A stretch of 18,114 nucleotides of DNA from WFZT01 sp964398355 (GCA_964398355.1 CAYNMM010000081.1:1-18114), one strand, 5' to 3'; counted from the stretch's first letter, positions 6,824 to 15,188 are shown. Notes: generated from the sequence alone by a model not told the origin. Made by a program: numbers and translations.

Positions 6824-9073
6824 ATGGTCTTTATTATATTTCTTGTAATATCACAGGGGCTATTTTTTAAAAGGACGGGTATCAATGTATTTCACCCCAT
6901 GCTGTATCAATATGTGTATAAGGACACAGTAAATGTAATAACTGTAGATGGTTTTATTTTTAAATTTGTATGGAACTATAACGGTGGTAGAACAAATTAC
7001 AGACTTGTTGACTCATTATATACTGGATTGACTGACCTGAATTTTGCAAAGTTTGATGGGGATGATTTATGGCTATCTAATTCAAGTGCTGGTTATCTTC
7101 TTAAGACATCTAATCCAGTCAAAATTATTGATGCTCAGATAATTGATGTTGGTAAAATTTCAGACATGACCCTTATATTGACGAAAAATCATACCTGGAG
7201 TTTTAAAGAAAACAGTAGGTTTAAAAGATTGGATTTAACTGGCACATACTTTGCTCCCATCAATGACACAATTGGTCTCATAGTGGGAAACGGGAGAGTT
7301 TGGTTAACTAATGGAGCTAATTATTCGTTAATTTACTCAAACAGCAAATTTAGAGTTAGAAAATGGTACAAAGATTTACAGAATAACGCTCCGTTTATAA
7401 AAACAAAGGTATGGGAAAAGGGCAGGAAAGGAATCCTACTTTATTTTGGTTCACCGGAGGGAGAAAAGATCTCACGAATTCTTTACTTAACTTACTCGGG
7501 TCAGAGATTTGATACACTGGATTACCCGGGATATTTAACGCAAGTTGAGTATAGCAAAGGTAGATTCTGGGTTTTTTTAACATACAAAAACAAAACATTG
7601 CTTAGAGTAATCGATGAAAAAACATTGGAAGTAGTAGATTCATTTAGATACCTTCCGTTCCCGACTGAAGTTTTGAAGTTAAATGATGGCTATTGGTTTA
7701 TTTTTGTCTGGGGTGGACCCACTTACTTATTTAAAAATGTGAATAAGTCCTATAATTATTGGCCATGGACTTATAGGGTATTTTCTAACGCTTCACTTGT
7801 TGATTTTGATAACGATGGAGATAAAGATATAGTTATTCTCGGAACATCTATTTGGAGTGCCCCTTTGGAGAAAAAAAATTGGAGAGTTGTATTCCTTGAG
7901 AATCAAATATCTGAATATAAGGACAAAGCTTTTATTTATTATGAGAACGCAAAAAAACATAGCAATATTTTTAAATGTAACAAAGGACTGCTTGAAATTG
8001 ATCTTGCTCTTGAAATTTTAAATGTTTTGGAACCAGATAGTCTTCATTCCTTGTTCGAATGGCGAGATAAAATTTTGAGAAATTTAAAATTAAGGAATCG
8101 GTTAATAAAGATTTCCAGAATTTTGTTTAAATTGTTTTTAACAATTATCATCCCGGTAGGTATAGTTTTGATTTTTTATTTGAGATATAGAGAGGAGAAG
8201 GAAAAGACAAAGACGGTGCCTTCTTCTTCAACTATTGTATTACTATTATCTCTGGACATATTTCACAAATACCCCTCAAAGTGGCACCCGATTGTGGAAA
8301 ATCCTCGTATTATCAGAGAAAAATTCGAAGAGATATTGAAAGATGTTTCTGAAAATCTTCAAATTTTGAATACCGTTAAGAGTGAGTTTATAGATGCGCC
8401 GAGAGAGTGGAGAAAATTCTTTAACGATCTTTTTATGACTTTATTCAGGATTAAAATTATCCTTAAGATCTGCCGGAGGATTAGAATTTTCCAAAATGTG
8501 TGTTATAAGGTATTACAGGGAAATGTTAGGAAAATAGGTCGCTTAAGAGATAAATTTAAGGATCTTTCTCAATCAGCAAAGGTAGATATAATTTCCGGAG
8601 CACTTTTACCAGCTGTTGAGAAGATTCAAAAGGAGATATCTCATACTCCAATTAAAATTTCTACCGATATTAAAACAGAATTGCCATACTTTTACTATCC
8701 TGATGAAATAGCTAAGTTAAAATCCGCATTTTATAATATTTTAAGTAATGCTGTTGAAGCTTTTGACAATTTCGTTCCACAATCTGATCCTGAAATAAAA
8801 ATAAAAGTCAGATCCACTGTTTCGGAACTCACTATTGAAATTGTGGATAACGGTAAGGGTATACCTAAAGAGATAATGCCCCAAATATTTGAAGATGGAT
8901 TCTCTTATGGAAAATCCGGGAAAGATCAACGGGGGACAGGGCTTTTCTTTGCCAGAAATGTGATAGAAAAATATGGATCAATTGAGATCCATTCTGAAGT
9001 TGGTAAAGGGACAAAGGTCATTATAAAATTAATATTTGGCAAGAGGGAGGGTCATCATGATATTTATACTTGA
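6824..9073 (+). CDS. Membrane sensor with extracytoplasmic propeller-like region and histidine-kinase-type ATPase domain, no clear H-box
   Basis: 749 residues. A hydrophobic N-terminus (1-14) is followed by an extracytoplasmic region to about 428, rich in beta-strands, with an FG-GAP-like motif DFDNDGDKDIVIL (327-339). A transmembrane helix lies at about 431-453. The cytoplasmic part starts with a helical stretch (about 485-610). A HATPase_c domain follows, with its N-box (NILSNAVEA, N642), G1 (DNGKGI, D675), F-box (FEDGFS), G2 (GTGL, 704-707) and G3 (VGKGT). The nucleotide site looks intact. No HELRNPL-like phospho-acceptor box is visible: the only histidines in the transmitter region before the N-box are H481, H488 and H607, in non-canonical contexts. 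The gene is third-to-last base tight with its neighbours: 2 nt after the upstream gene, and it overlaps the activator start by 17 nt. Most likely it is the input kinase or ATPase for the downstream sigma-54 activator. Confidence 0.85.
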   Translation: MVFIIFLVISQGLFFKRTGINVFHPMLYQYVYKDTVNVITVDGFIFKFVWNYNGGRTNYRLVDSLYTGLTDLNFAKFDGDDLWLSNSSAGYLLKTSNPVKIIDAQIIDVGKISDMTLILTKNHTWSFKENSRFKRLDLTGTYFAPINDTIGLIVGNGRVWLTNGANYSLIYSNSKFRVRKWYKDLQNNAPFIKTKVWEKGRKGILLYFGSPEGEKISRILYLTYSGQRFDTLDYPGYLTQVEYSKGRFWVFLTYKNKTLLRVIDEKTLEVVDSFRYLPFPTEVLKLNDGYWFIFVWGGPTYLFKNVNKSYNYWPWTYRVFSNASLVDFDNDGDKDIVILGTSIWSAPLEKKNWRVVFLENQISEYKDKAFIYYENAKKHSNIFKCNKGLLEIDLALEILNVLEPDSLHSLFEWRDKILRNLKLRNRLIKISRILFKLFLTIIIPVGIVLIFYLRYREEKEKTKTVPSSSTIVLLLSLDIFHKYPSKWHPIVENPRIIREKFEEILKDVSENLQILNTVKSEFIDAPREWRKFFNDLFMTLFRIKIILKICRRIRIFQNVCYKVLQGNVRKIGRLRDKFKDLSQSAKVDIISGALLPAVEKIQKEISHTPIKISTDIKTELPYFYYPDEIAKLKSAFYNILSNAVEAFDNFVPQSDPEIKIKVRSTVSELTIEIVDNGKGIPKEIMPQIFEDGFSYGKSGKDQRGTGLFFARNVIEKYGSIEIHSEVGKGTKVIIKLIFGKREGHHDIYT
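9045..9050 (+). promoter_or_regulatory. Ribosome binding site fixing the activator start
   Basis: GGGAGG lies 6 nt before the ATG at 9057 and inside the end of the sensor gene. It favours 9057 over the in-frame TTG at 9036 and suggests translational coupling. Confidence 0.8.
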
Positions 9074-10436
9074 CGATGATGGATTCCATGTCGATATCGT
9101 AAAGAAAGCATTTCCAAATAAAAAAATCCAACATTTCACCGACTCTGTAAGCCTGCTGGAAGCGGTAAAAAAATCTAAAAATGTGGAGCTGGTTGTTATT
9201 GATCTTTACCTGGATTATGGGAATGCTCCTGAAAAATTCATAGGTAACAACCCCAAAATTGAAGGAATACTTGTAGCTGACAAATTGAGAAAGTATAGAA
9301 AAAAACTGCCAATTGTGCTATCAACAAGATATGCGGATCAGGAAATTTTCTGGCGTGCGAAGTATCTCAATATTATTCCAGTTGAAATTCCTGAGGAAGC
9401 CACGGTAGGTGTACAGAAATTGAGAGAATTGTTTCCCGAACTTGCAGAAAATGGAGCAAGAATGAAAGAGTTGTTTAGAAAATTTGGTGAAGCTGGTTTC
9501 ATAACAAGCTCTCAAAGGATGATCGAAGTTTTGGAACTTGCTGACAAGTGGAAGGATCTTGATGAGCCAATTTTGATTACTGGTGAAACCGGAACGGGAA
9601 AAGATACACTTGCCAAAGCCATTCACCTTTTATCCTGGCGTAAGGATGAACCGTTTATTAATTTTGTCATAAGTGCCTATCCCCGTGAGAATTTACATTC
9701 AAAGCTCTTTGGAGTTAAAGGTGGAGCATTTACTGGAGTTAAAGAGAGTCCTGGAGTACTTGAATCTGTTAAATCTGGCACACTGGTTCTCAATGAGATA
9801 GGTGACCTTATGATCGAAGCTCAAATCGAGCTCCTTCAGGTTATCGATGAGAGAATTTACTTTAAAATGGCTGATCATACACCAAAGCAGTTTAAAGGTA
9901 GATTTATCCTTCTTACAAATAAAGATGTGAAAAAGCTCGTTCAGGAGGGTAAATTTAGAAAAGACCTATACCGAAGGATTGAGGGGTTTCAGCTTGAGAT
10001 TCCTCCACTCAGAGAGCGAAAGGAAGATATTCCTCTTTTGCTTCAACATTTTGCACCTGAGCTTGTTTTTACCAATTCAGCCACAGATTATCTTTTAAAT
10101 GAATTTCCATTTCCTGAGAACGTTGGAACTCTCAGAAATCTTGTTAAATATCTTCGGACGACTTTGACTGATAGAAACATTGTTACACTTGACGATATTC
10201 TCGAAGCGGTTAACAAAATTAATATAAGGAAGGGAGCCCAGCTCGATGATAAGGATTTAGAGTCAAAACTTCCTGATATTGTGCTTGATTTCATTCTACA
10301 GAAAGGAATAACTCTCAAGGAATTTCAGGATCTCGTTATTGAGAGGGCTTACGAGAAGTTTGGAAGGACGTGGAAGAAAAATACCTGGGGGAAAATAGGT
10401 ATACCGCGAACCACTTTTTATAGACACCGAAGTTAA
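9057..10436 (+). CDS. Sigma-54-dependent response regulator (NtrC-like enhancer-binding protein) with atypical residues
   Basis: 459 residues from the ATG at 9057. Residues 1-120 form a receiver-like domain with the acidic triad D6-D7-D8 and a likely phospho-acceptor D49; the conserved late Lys is missing (PVEIPEE at 108-114). The AAA+ domain spans about 147-370: Walker A GETGTGKDT (176-184), sigma-54 contact loop GAFTGV (223-228, usually GAFTGA), Walker B LVLNEIGD (N246 where Asp is usual, E247 kept), Arg-finger segment FRKDLYRR (300-307), IPPLRER (315-321) and a sensor-II region FPENVGTLRN with G357 where the NVREL Arg is expected. The C-terminus is a Fis-type helix-turn-helix (about 418-459; GIPRTTFYRH). 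It should activate sigma-54 promoters; one lies upstream of the divergent surface-protein gene. The changed residues raise the question whether ATP hydrolysis is normal. Last gene of the trio. Confidence 0.88.
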   Translation: MIFILDDDGFHVDIVKKAFPNKKIQHFTDSVSLLEAVKKSKNVELVVIDLYLDYGNAPEKFIGNNPKIEGILVADKLRKYRKKLPIVLSTRYADQEIFWRAKYLNIIPVEIPEEATVGVQKLRELFPELAENGARMKELFRKFGEAGFITSSQRMIEVLELADKWKDLDEPILITGETGTGKDTLAKAIHLLSWRKDEPFINFVISAYPRENLHSKLFGVKGGAFTGVKESPGVLESVKSGTLVLNEIGDLMIEAQIELLQVIDERIYFKMADHTPKQFKGRFILLTNKDVKKLVQEGKFRKDLYRRIEGFQLEIPPLRERKEDIPLLLQHFAPELVFTNSATDYLLNEFPFPENVGTLRNLVKYLRTTLTDRNIVTLDDILEAVNKINIRKGAQLDDKDLESKLPDIVLDFILQKGITLKEFQDLVIERAYEKFGRTWKKNTWGKIGIPRTTFYRHRS

Positions 10437-10893
10437 GGAAGATATTTTCTCCCCGGTATCAGTCCATGTCATTCACTCACGGATAAAGATGTAAATCAAA
10501 TTTGTTGTGCATAAATAATTCAAACCACGGAGCCATGAAAAATCGCTCCGGGATAAGTGGTGTTATGATTTTTTAATTTCCATCCTTACAATGTGCAGGG
10601 ATCTTTACCATCTTACCCCGTAAGATAGGTGTTTTGTGGAAGTTTCTGCCTTCCTCTCCCGATTCCGCAAGCGATGTATTGTGGGAATACTTCAGACTCC
10701 CTTTTCCAGAAGACAAAAGATCTGTGGGAGAAGATTGAAAAGGCAATTTACACTCCTCCCACTTCGTGGGAGGAGTGTGTGAATAAATCTGATAACAAGC
10801 AGGTGGTGAATGGTAAAATAATCTCAAACGCCCTTATACATACTCCACCCTTTTGCGAAAAATTCGATCAGATCCTGCTTGATTGTCAAAAAA
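10437..10893. other. Convergent intergenic region with hairpins, no convincing gene
   Basis: This 457-bp gap separates the ends of two convergent genes. Open frames here lack ribosome binding sites and conserved patterns. It contains a short inverted repeat CGGAGC/GCTCCG (10528-10533/10545-10550) and a longer hairpin at 10750-10778. A T-run at 10569-10574 is too far from the first hairpin for a standard terminator. Confidence 0.6.
10750..10778. repeat. Perfect 13-bp hairpin; shares its core with a second site near 15640
   Basis: The arms 10750-10762 and 10766-10778 (ACACTCCTCCCAC and its complement) enclose the loop TTC. No T-tract follows on either strand. The core TCCCACTTCGTGG (10757-10769) is present in the opposite orientation at 15636-15648, so this looks like a dispersed intergenic palindrome rather than only a terminator. 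Confidence 0.6.
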
Positions 10894-12063
10894 TCATATT
10901 ACTTTTCCAGCCTTGAGAAGGGATTTAGCGGCAACAAAGCGCATGATTTCGGATGTTCCAGATCCGATATCAAGTAATTTGGCGTCTCTCATGTACCTTT
11001 CAACGGGGTATTCTTTCGTGTATCCATACCCACCGAGGACCTGAATTGCGTCGAGGGTGATTTTCACAGCCGTTTCTGATGCAAGGAATTTAACTGATGC
11101 TGATTCAAAGCGATTATCCTTTTCCTCGTTGTAAGTCGCTGCATACATGTAGAGATAAGTTCTGACAGCGTCGAGCATGGCACCGGCATCAGCTATCTTT
11201 TTCATAATCATTTCGAACTGACCAATTGGTTTTCCAAACTGTTTCCTTTCATTGGAGTACCTTACCATCCAGTCGAGTGCTGCGAGAGAGACCCCGGTTG
11301 AAATGGCAGAGATTACCATTCTTTCAATCTCAAGGCTTTTCAACATCTGGGGATATCCCATACCCTCTGTGCCGATTATGTTGGAAACAGGGACTTTAAC
11401 ATCCTCAAAAAAGATCAGTCCTGTAGGAGAGCCCCTCATCCCCATTTTGTCAAGTTTTTTGGCAATGGTTACTCCCTCCATTTCCCTTTCGATCAGGAGC
11501 ACGCTCATCCCTTCTTTTTTCTTGGAAGGATCGGTGTAAACGAATACATAGAAGACATCTGCAACCGGCGCGTTGGTAATGAACATCTTCTGTCCATTAA
11601 CGATGAAGTAATCGCCTTTACGCTCTGCCCTTGTTTTTATACTGACAGAATCTGAGCCTGCGTCAGGTTCGGTGAGTGCATAAGCTCCAATTAGCTTTCC
11701 TGAGGCGATACCGGGGAGATATTTTTTCTTGAGTTCATCATTACCCCAGTAAGCGACATTGTGGCCGAATAGAATGGAAGTTACCATCAGAGAAAGGGCC
11801 ACAGAGGCACTTTGCTTGGCGATTTCTTCCAGAACTATAACAGCGGCGAGAGGGTCAATACCAAAACCACCGTATTCTTCTGGTATCATTATACCCGTGA
11901 ATCCAAGCTCTCCCATTTCTTTGAAGATGTCTTCAGGGAAGTAATCCTCCTCATCGATTTTGGCTGCGATGGGTGCAATACGGTCTTTTGCAAAGCGGGC
12001 AACTGTTTCCCGCAATATCTTATGCTCCTCCTTCTCAAGACCGGAAATAAGGTCTCCTAACAT
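10894..12063 (-). CDS. Acyl-CoA dehydrogenase (isovaleryl-CoA dehydrogenase-like active site)
   Basis: 389 residues, the normal full length of an acyl-CoA dehydrogenase: a flavoprotein that introduces a trans-2,3 double bond into acyl-CoA and passes electrons to ETF. Family signatures are AYALTEPDAGSD (127-138), the FAD/substrate middle domain with GGYGYTKEYPVER (344-356) and GTSEIMR (369-375). At the place where medium-chain enzymes have the catalytic Glu (EGTS) there is S368. E247 in LEIERM matches the alternative base position of isovaleryl- and long-chain enzymes (LDLERL), so activity is probably retained with a branched or otherwise unusual acyl chain. AGGAGG lies 5 nt before the ATG. 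It is the last gene of the GH57-galT operon, 23 bp after galT. No ETF genes are present here, so the link to sugar metabolism is unclear. Substrate not determined. Confidence 0.93.
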   Translation of the reverse strand: MLGDLISGLEKEEHKILRETVARFAKDRIAPIAAKIDEEDYFPEDIFKEMGELGFTGIMIPEEYGGFGIDPLAAVIVLEEIAKQSASVALSLMVTSILFGHNVAYWGNDELKKKYLPGIASGKLIGAYALTEPDAGSDSVSIKTRAERKGDYFIVNGQKMFITNAPVADVFYVFVYTDPSKKKEGMSVLLIEREMEGVTIAKKLDKMGMRGSPTGLIFFEDVKVPVSNIIGTEGMGYPQMLKSLEIERMVISAISTGVSLAALDWMVRYSNERKQFGKPIGQFEMIMKKIADAGAMLDAVRTYLYMYAATYNEEKDNRFESASVKFLASETAVKITLDAIQVLGGYGYTKEYPVERYMRDAKLLDIGSGTSEIMRFVAAKSLLKAGKVI

Positions 12064-12086
12064 AAAAACCTCCTTTTTGAAATAAT

Positions 12087-13118
12087 TTAGATTTCAACCT
12101 CTCTTAAATACTTTGCCGCCTCTTCTGGAGGCGTTGGATTAATGTGAAGACCGGATCCCCATTCAAACCCGGCAATTTTGGTTATTCTCGGTATCAACTC
12201 AATGTGCCAGTGAAAATCAAACTCCAGTGTTTCCCAGTAGTCTGAATGACCGGGTCTTGGGTGTGGTGGCGGAGCTGTGTGGAGAACCATGTTGTATGGT
12301 GGGTCATTCAGAAGTACTTTTATCCTCATCAGCATTTCCTTTAATGCTACAGCAAGATCGTAAAGTTCCTCGTCCGGAAGAAGAGCAAAATCGTGGGAGT
12401 GATACTTGGGAAACAACCAGGTCTCAAACGGGAATGAAGATGCAAAGGGTTCCCACAAAACATACTTGTCGCTTTCCCACACTATTCTGTCCCTTAAAAC
12501 CAGCTCCTGTTTGATTATGTCGCAAAATATGCATCTTTCTTTTCTCGAATAATACTCTCTTGCACTGACGAGCTCGGCTTTGACAACGGGTGGAAAAATG
12601 GGTGTTGCTATTAGCTGGGAATGGGGGTGAGAAAGAGAGGCGCCAGCATCCTTTCCGTGGTTTTTAAAGACCAGGATGTACCTGAATCTCGTGTCCTTGC
12701 GGAGGTCAAGAAGTCTTTCTTTATAAGCTTTGAGAACTAGGGCTATGCCCTCTGGTTCCTGGTCTGAAAGTTCTTTGAAATGATCAGGGGTCTCAATGAT
12801 CACTTCATGGGCACCGATGCCAGAGACGACATCAAAGAGCCCTACACCCTCTCTTTTGAGTTCTCCCTCAATTCTCAAAGCGGGGTACTTGTTGGGCACA
12901 ACCCTCACCTTCCATCCGGGTGTGTTGGGTTGCCTCGGCTCATCGGAGATAGCAAAGATCTCCGGCGGTGTTCTGTCTTCGTTACCATAACAAAATGGGC
13001 AGGAATCAACCTTAACCTCTTCCTCCCGCTTGGTTATGTATTCGTGCGGTCTCCTGCCCCGTTCGACAGATATTATCGTCCATCTCTGCCTTATTGGATC
13101 GTATCTTAATTCCGGCAT
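12087..13118 (-). CDS. galT: Galactose-1-phosphate uridylyltransferase (GalT-type)
   Basis: 343 residues from the ATG at 13118. GalT exchanges UMP between UDP-glucose and galactose-1-phosphate (Leloir pathway); relatives can also act as ADP-glucose phosphorylase-type enzymes. Visible features: a zinc-binding CPFC (C40, C43), the active-site SHPHSQ with H164-P-H166 (H166 is the residue uridylylated in the family), a second CIFC (C196, C199) and FHWHIE near the C-terminus (H303, H305). The first in-frame start is a TTG at 13130, but GGAGG lies 5 nt before 13118, and the protein then begins MPELRYDPI like its homologues. The gene starts 1 nt after the glucanotransferase stop, so translation is probably coupled. 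In this context it may feed glucose-1-phosphate or nucleotide sugars into alpha-glucan metabolism. Confidence 0.93.
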   Translation of the reverse strand: MPELRYDPIRQRWTIISVERGRRPHEYITKREEEVKVDSCPFCYGNEDRTPPEIFAISDEPRQPNTPGWKVRVVPNKYPALRIEGELKREGVGLFDVVSGIGAHEVIIETPDHFKELSDQEPEGIALVLKAYKERLLDLRKDTRFRYILVFKNHGKDAGASLSHPHSQLIATPIFPPVVKAELVSAREYYSRKERCIFCDIIKQELVLRDRIVWESDKYVLWEPFASSFPFETWLFPKYHSHDFALLPDEELYDLAVALKEMLMRIKVLLNDPPYNMVLHTAPPPHPRPGHSDYWETLEFDFHWHIELIPRITKIAGFEWGSGLHINPTPPEEAAKYLREVEI

Positions 13119-13119
13119 C

Positions 13120-15150
13120 TTATCCTCCAAGTATTGATATTCTTAATCTGGTCTCAAATTTGTCCTCTATTTCCCTGAAAATAACAAATATTCCTGTCTG
13201 CTGATACACAAGATCAATTCCGCTCTCTGATTGTGATACTGTGAAAATCGGGAAAATTCTGAAAAGTGCTGTTTCTTCTGTTTTAATTTTTAAACCCGTG
13301 TCAAAGATCACATCGTTAAAAATAAGAGTGTTACCCCGGGCTTCGATTTTGTCGTTAAAGTTTCCCGCAATTTTTCCGTCAATTATGACACTGGATTTTT
13401 TTGAATTGGCTGATGGAAATGAAAAGTTGAATTCTACTGCAAATACTGAGCCAAGAGAGTTCCCCTCCACCAGATACCATGCATCAACGGTGAGATCATT
13501 TAGAGTGATGTTTTTTGAAATCTTCACTTCCGAAGGATTACTGCCCCTGTAAACTCCTCCCGACCGTTTTAAGGTCGCACCTCTTTCTTTGAGAGTGTAG
13601 GAGTATGGCTGGTTGACAAAATCCCCAAGCTCCCGGAACCTGAGAGTTTGAAGCTCTTCTGATGAGGGTATCCCATCCAGGAAGTGGTCAAGTAGGGAGA
13701 ATTTTTCACTCCAGTCGTAAACGAGATATTTTCTCTTACTGCTTTCAATCGTGCGATTCATTTCGTGGATGGAGTGAACCTGACTCTCACCATCACCGGA
13801 TGATTTAAATTTCGTATGGTAGTGCTCAAATCTCCGCATTAGTGTGTCCTGAAAATTAAGTGCCTGGTTCAGAGATGAGAGTTCTGTGATTGCACCACCA
13901 TAGGACGGTTTTATCTGAACAACAGCCTTTCCATTCCGGATATATATTTCATCAAATCCGTCACAGTCAACATCAAATTCATCTACTACCGGCTGTAATT
14001 TTCTTTCAGCTTTCAGCATGTTTGAATAGTTTGCCCTTCTCAGGTGAGGCAGGTATAGACCACCGAAGATACCGTGCCAGTATGCATCGTTACATTGAGC
14101 TCTGAAAAGATCCAGTCTCTCGTCCATGGGGACCCCGTGTTTCTCAAGTTCACGGGATATATAGATCATTTTCTTGTGCATTCTGTTGGATTCAGAGTAT
14201 TTCACGAGAAAATTCTGCCAGATCCCTCCTCGGACAAAGATTTTGTTTTCCTCAAAGAGTCCACTTCTTTTCAAATTTTCCACAAACTCGGTGAATTTCA
14301 GTGCCTTATCCGGGAAAAGGGACCATTCACTCATTTCGAAGTAGGATGAGGTTGGGAGATAAACCCTTCCTGAAGGTGGATTTTCGTTGAGGAAGTTTTC
14401 AAAAATGTCTGTCTCGACAAAATCAAGGGATAGGATGGTTTCAATGAATTTGTTCAGCCAGCCTTTTTTGTAAACCCAGTCGAATGTGCCTGGCCATATA
14501 CCAAATTTTTCTCCATCGTCAAATATGATTGCAGCTTTTTTGCCATTTTCGTAAAGATTTTTAAGGTATTCTACAGTTTCTTCCACAGGTCTAAAGGGTG
14601 TAAGATAGCGTAATTGCTCATCAATGGGGAATATTGCGAGAGTTTGACCTTCCCATTCAGTAAGGAAGTAGCCGTGAAGTTGCGATTTGTCGAATCCGGT
14701 TGACAGAAAGTGATAATCATCAACAAGCACATATCTTATTCCTGCTTCAATAAGAGATTTAACAAGTGATGGATCCCACACCCTTTCAGTTAGCCACAGA
14801 CCGTCTGGTTTCTGGTGGAATTTTTTAACAATATATTCTTTTGCGTATAGGATCTGATATATGCGATCGTGGTCTGGGATGGAAGCAAGTACAGGCTCAT
14901 AAAATCCACTGATCAGAATTTCAACCTGCTTTCTCTGCACAAGGGTGTTGATTTTTTCCACATACTCCGGGTGATGGGAAACCAACCACTCAAGAAGAGG
15001 GCCTGTCAGGTGAATGGAAAATCGGAATTCCGGATACTGGGACGCAACTTCAATGAATTTGAGATAGGATTTTTGATAAGCATACTCAAAGACATGGTCA
15101 AAATTCCCGACAGGTTGATGACAGTGAATACCGAATAAAAACTTGATCAT
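13120..15150 (-). CDS. GH57 4-alpha-glucanotransferase (amylomaltase-like)
   Basis: 676 residues from the ATG at 15150. The protein transfers maltooligosaccharide chains between alpha-1,4-glucans (EC 2.4.1.25) in the cytoplasm; no signal peptide is present. It follows the Thermococcus litoralis-type enzyme throughout: HCHQPVGNF near the start, GFYEPVLASIP, the nucleophile region WLTERVWD (E122), the acid region FDDGEKFGIWPGT (about D211-D212), SYFEMSEWSLFP, FVRGGIWQNF and QCNDAYWHGIFGG. The C-terminal third is the family's beta-sandwich domains (DVDCDGFDEIYI onwards). An upstream in-frame ATG at 15174 lies between the -35 and -10 boxes of the likely promoter, so 15150 is preferred; homologues also start here. 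First gene of an operon with galT and an acyl-CoA dehydrogenase. It suggests storage or use of glycogen or maltodextrins at high temperature. Confidence 0.95.
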   Translation of the reverse strand: MIKFLFGIHCHQPVGNFDHVFEYAYQKSYLKFIEVASQYPEFRFSIHLTGPLLEWLVSHHPEYVEKINTLVQRKQVEILISGFYEPVLASIPDHDRIYQILYAKEYIVKKFHQKPDGLWLTERVWDPSLVKSLIEAGIRYVLVDDYHFLSTGFDKSQLHGYFLTEWEGQTLAIFPIDEQLRYLTPFRPVEETVEYLKNLYENGKKAAIIFDDGEKFGIWPGTFDWVYKKGWLNKFIETILSLDFVETDIFENFLNENPPSGRVYLPTSSYFEMSEWSLFPDKALKFTEFVENLKRSGLFEENKIFVRGGIWQNFLVKYSESNRMHKKMIYISRELEKHGVPMDERLDLFRAQCNDAYWHGIFGGLYLPHLRRANYSNMLKAERKLQPVVDEFDVDCDGFDEIYIRNGKAVVQIKPSYGGAITELSSLNQALNFQDTLMRRFEHYHTKFKSSGDGESQVHSIHEMNRTIESSKRKYLVYDWSEKFSLLDHFLDGIPSSEELQTLRFRELGDFVNQPYSYTLKERGATLKRSGGVYRGSNPSEVKISKNITLNDLTVDAWYLVEGNSLGSVFAVEFNFSFPSANSKKSSVIIDGKIAGNFNDKIEARGNTLIFNDVIFDTGLKIKTEETALFRIFPIFTVSQSESGIDLVYQQTGIFVIFREIEDKFETRLRISILGG
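13124..13128 (-). promoter_or_regulatory. galT ribosome binding site inside the end of the GH57 gene
   Basis: The GGAGG that serves galT is made from the last two Gly codons (GGA GGA) before the TAA of the upstream gene. This ties galT translation to termination of the GH57 reading frame. Confidence 0.75.
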
Positions 15151-15159
15151 TCTGAAGTT

Positions 15160-15188
15160 ATTATAGGAACTCATGACTGTTTTTTCAA
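15160..15188 (-). promoter_or_regulatory. Strong sigma-70-like promoter of the GH57-galT operon (leaderless type)
   Basis: The minus strand has TTGAAA (15188-15183), 17 bp, and a perfect TATAAT (15165-15160). Only 9 nt separate the -10 box from the ATG at 15150, so the mRNA should begin 0-3 nt from the start codon. No Shine-Dalgarno sequence is present. Confidence 0.65.

Noticed and set aside
10528..10574. Intrinsic terminator for the activator gene (CGGAGC/GCTCCG stem plus T-run)
   Set aside because: The T-run begins about 18 nt after the stem, too far for a standard terminator; kept only as a possible structure.
10629..10916. 95-codon plus-strand frame and an 84-codon minus-strand frame (10573-10827) in the convergent gap
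   Set aside because: Both span the 13-bp hairpin, lack ribosome binding sites and show no protein-like pattern; the plus frame also runs into the acyl-CoA dehydrogenase end.
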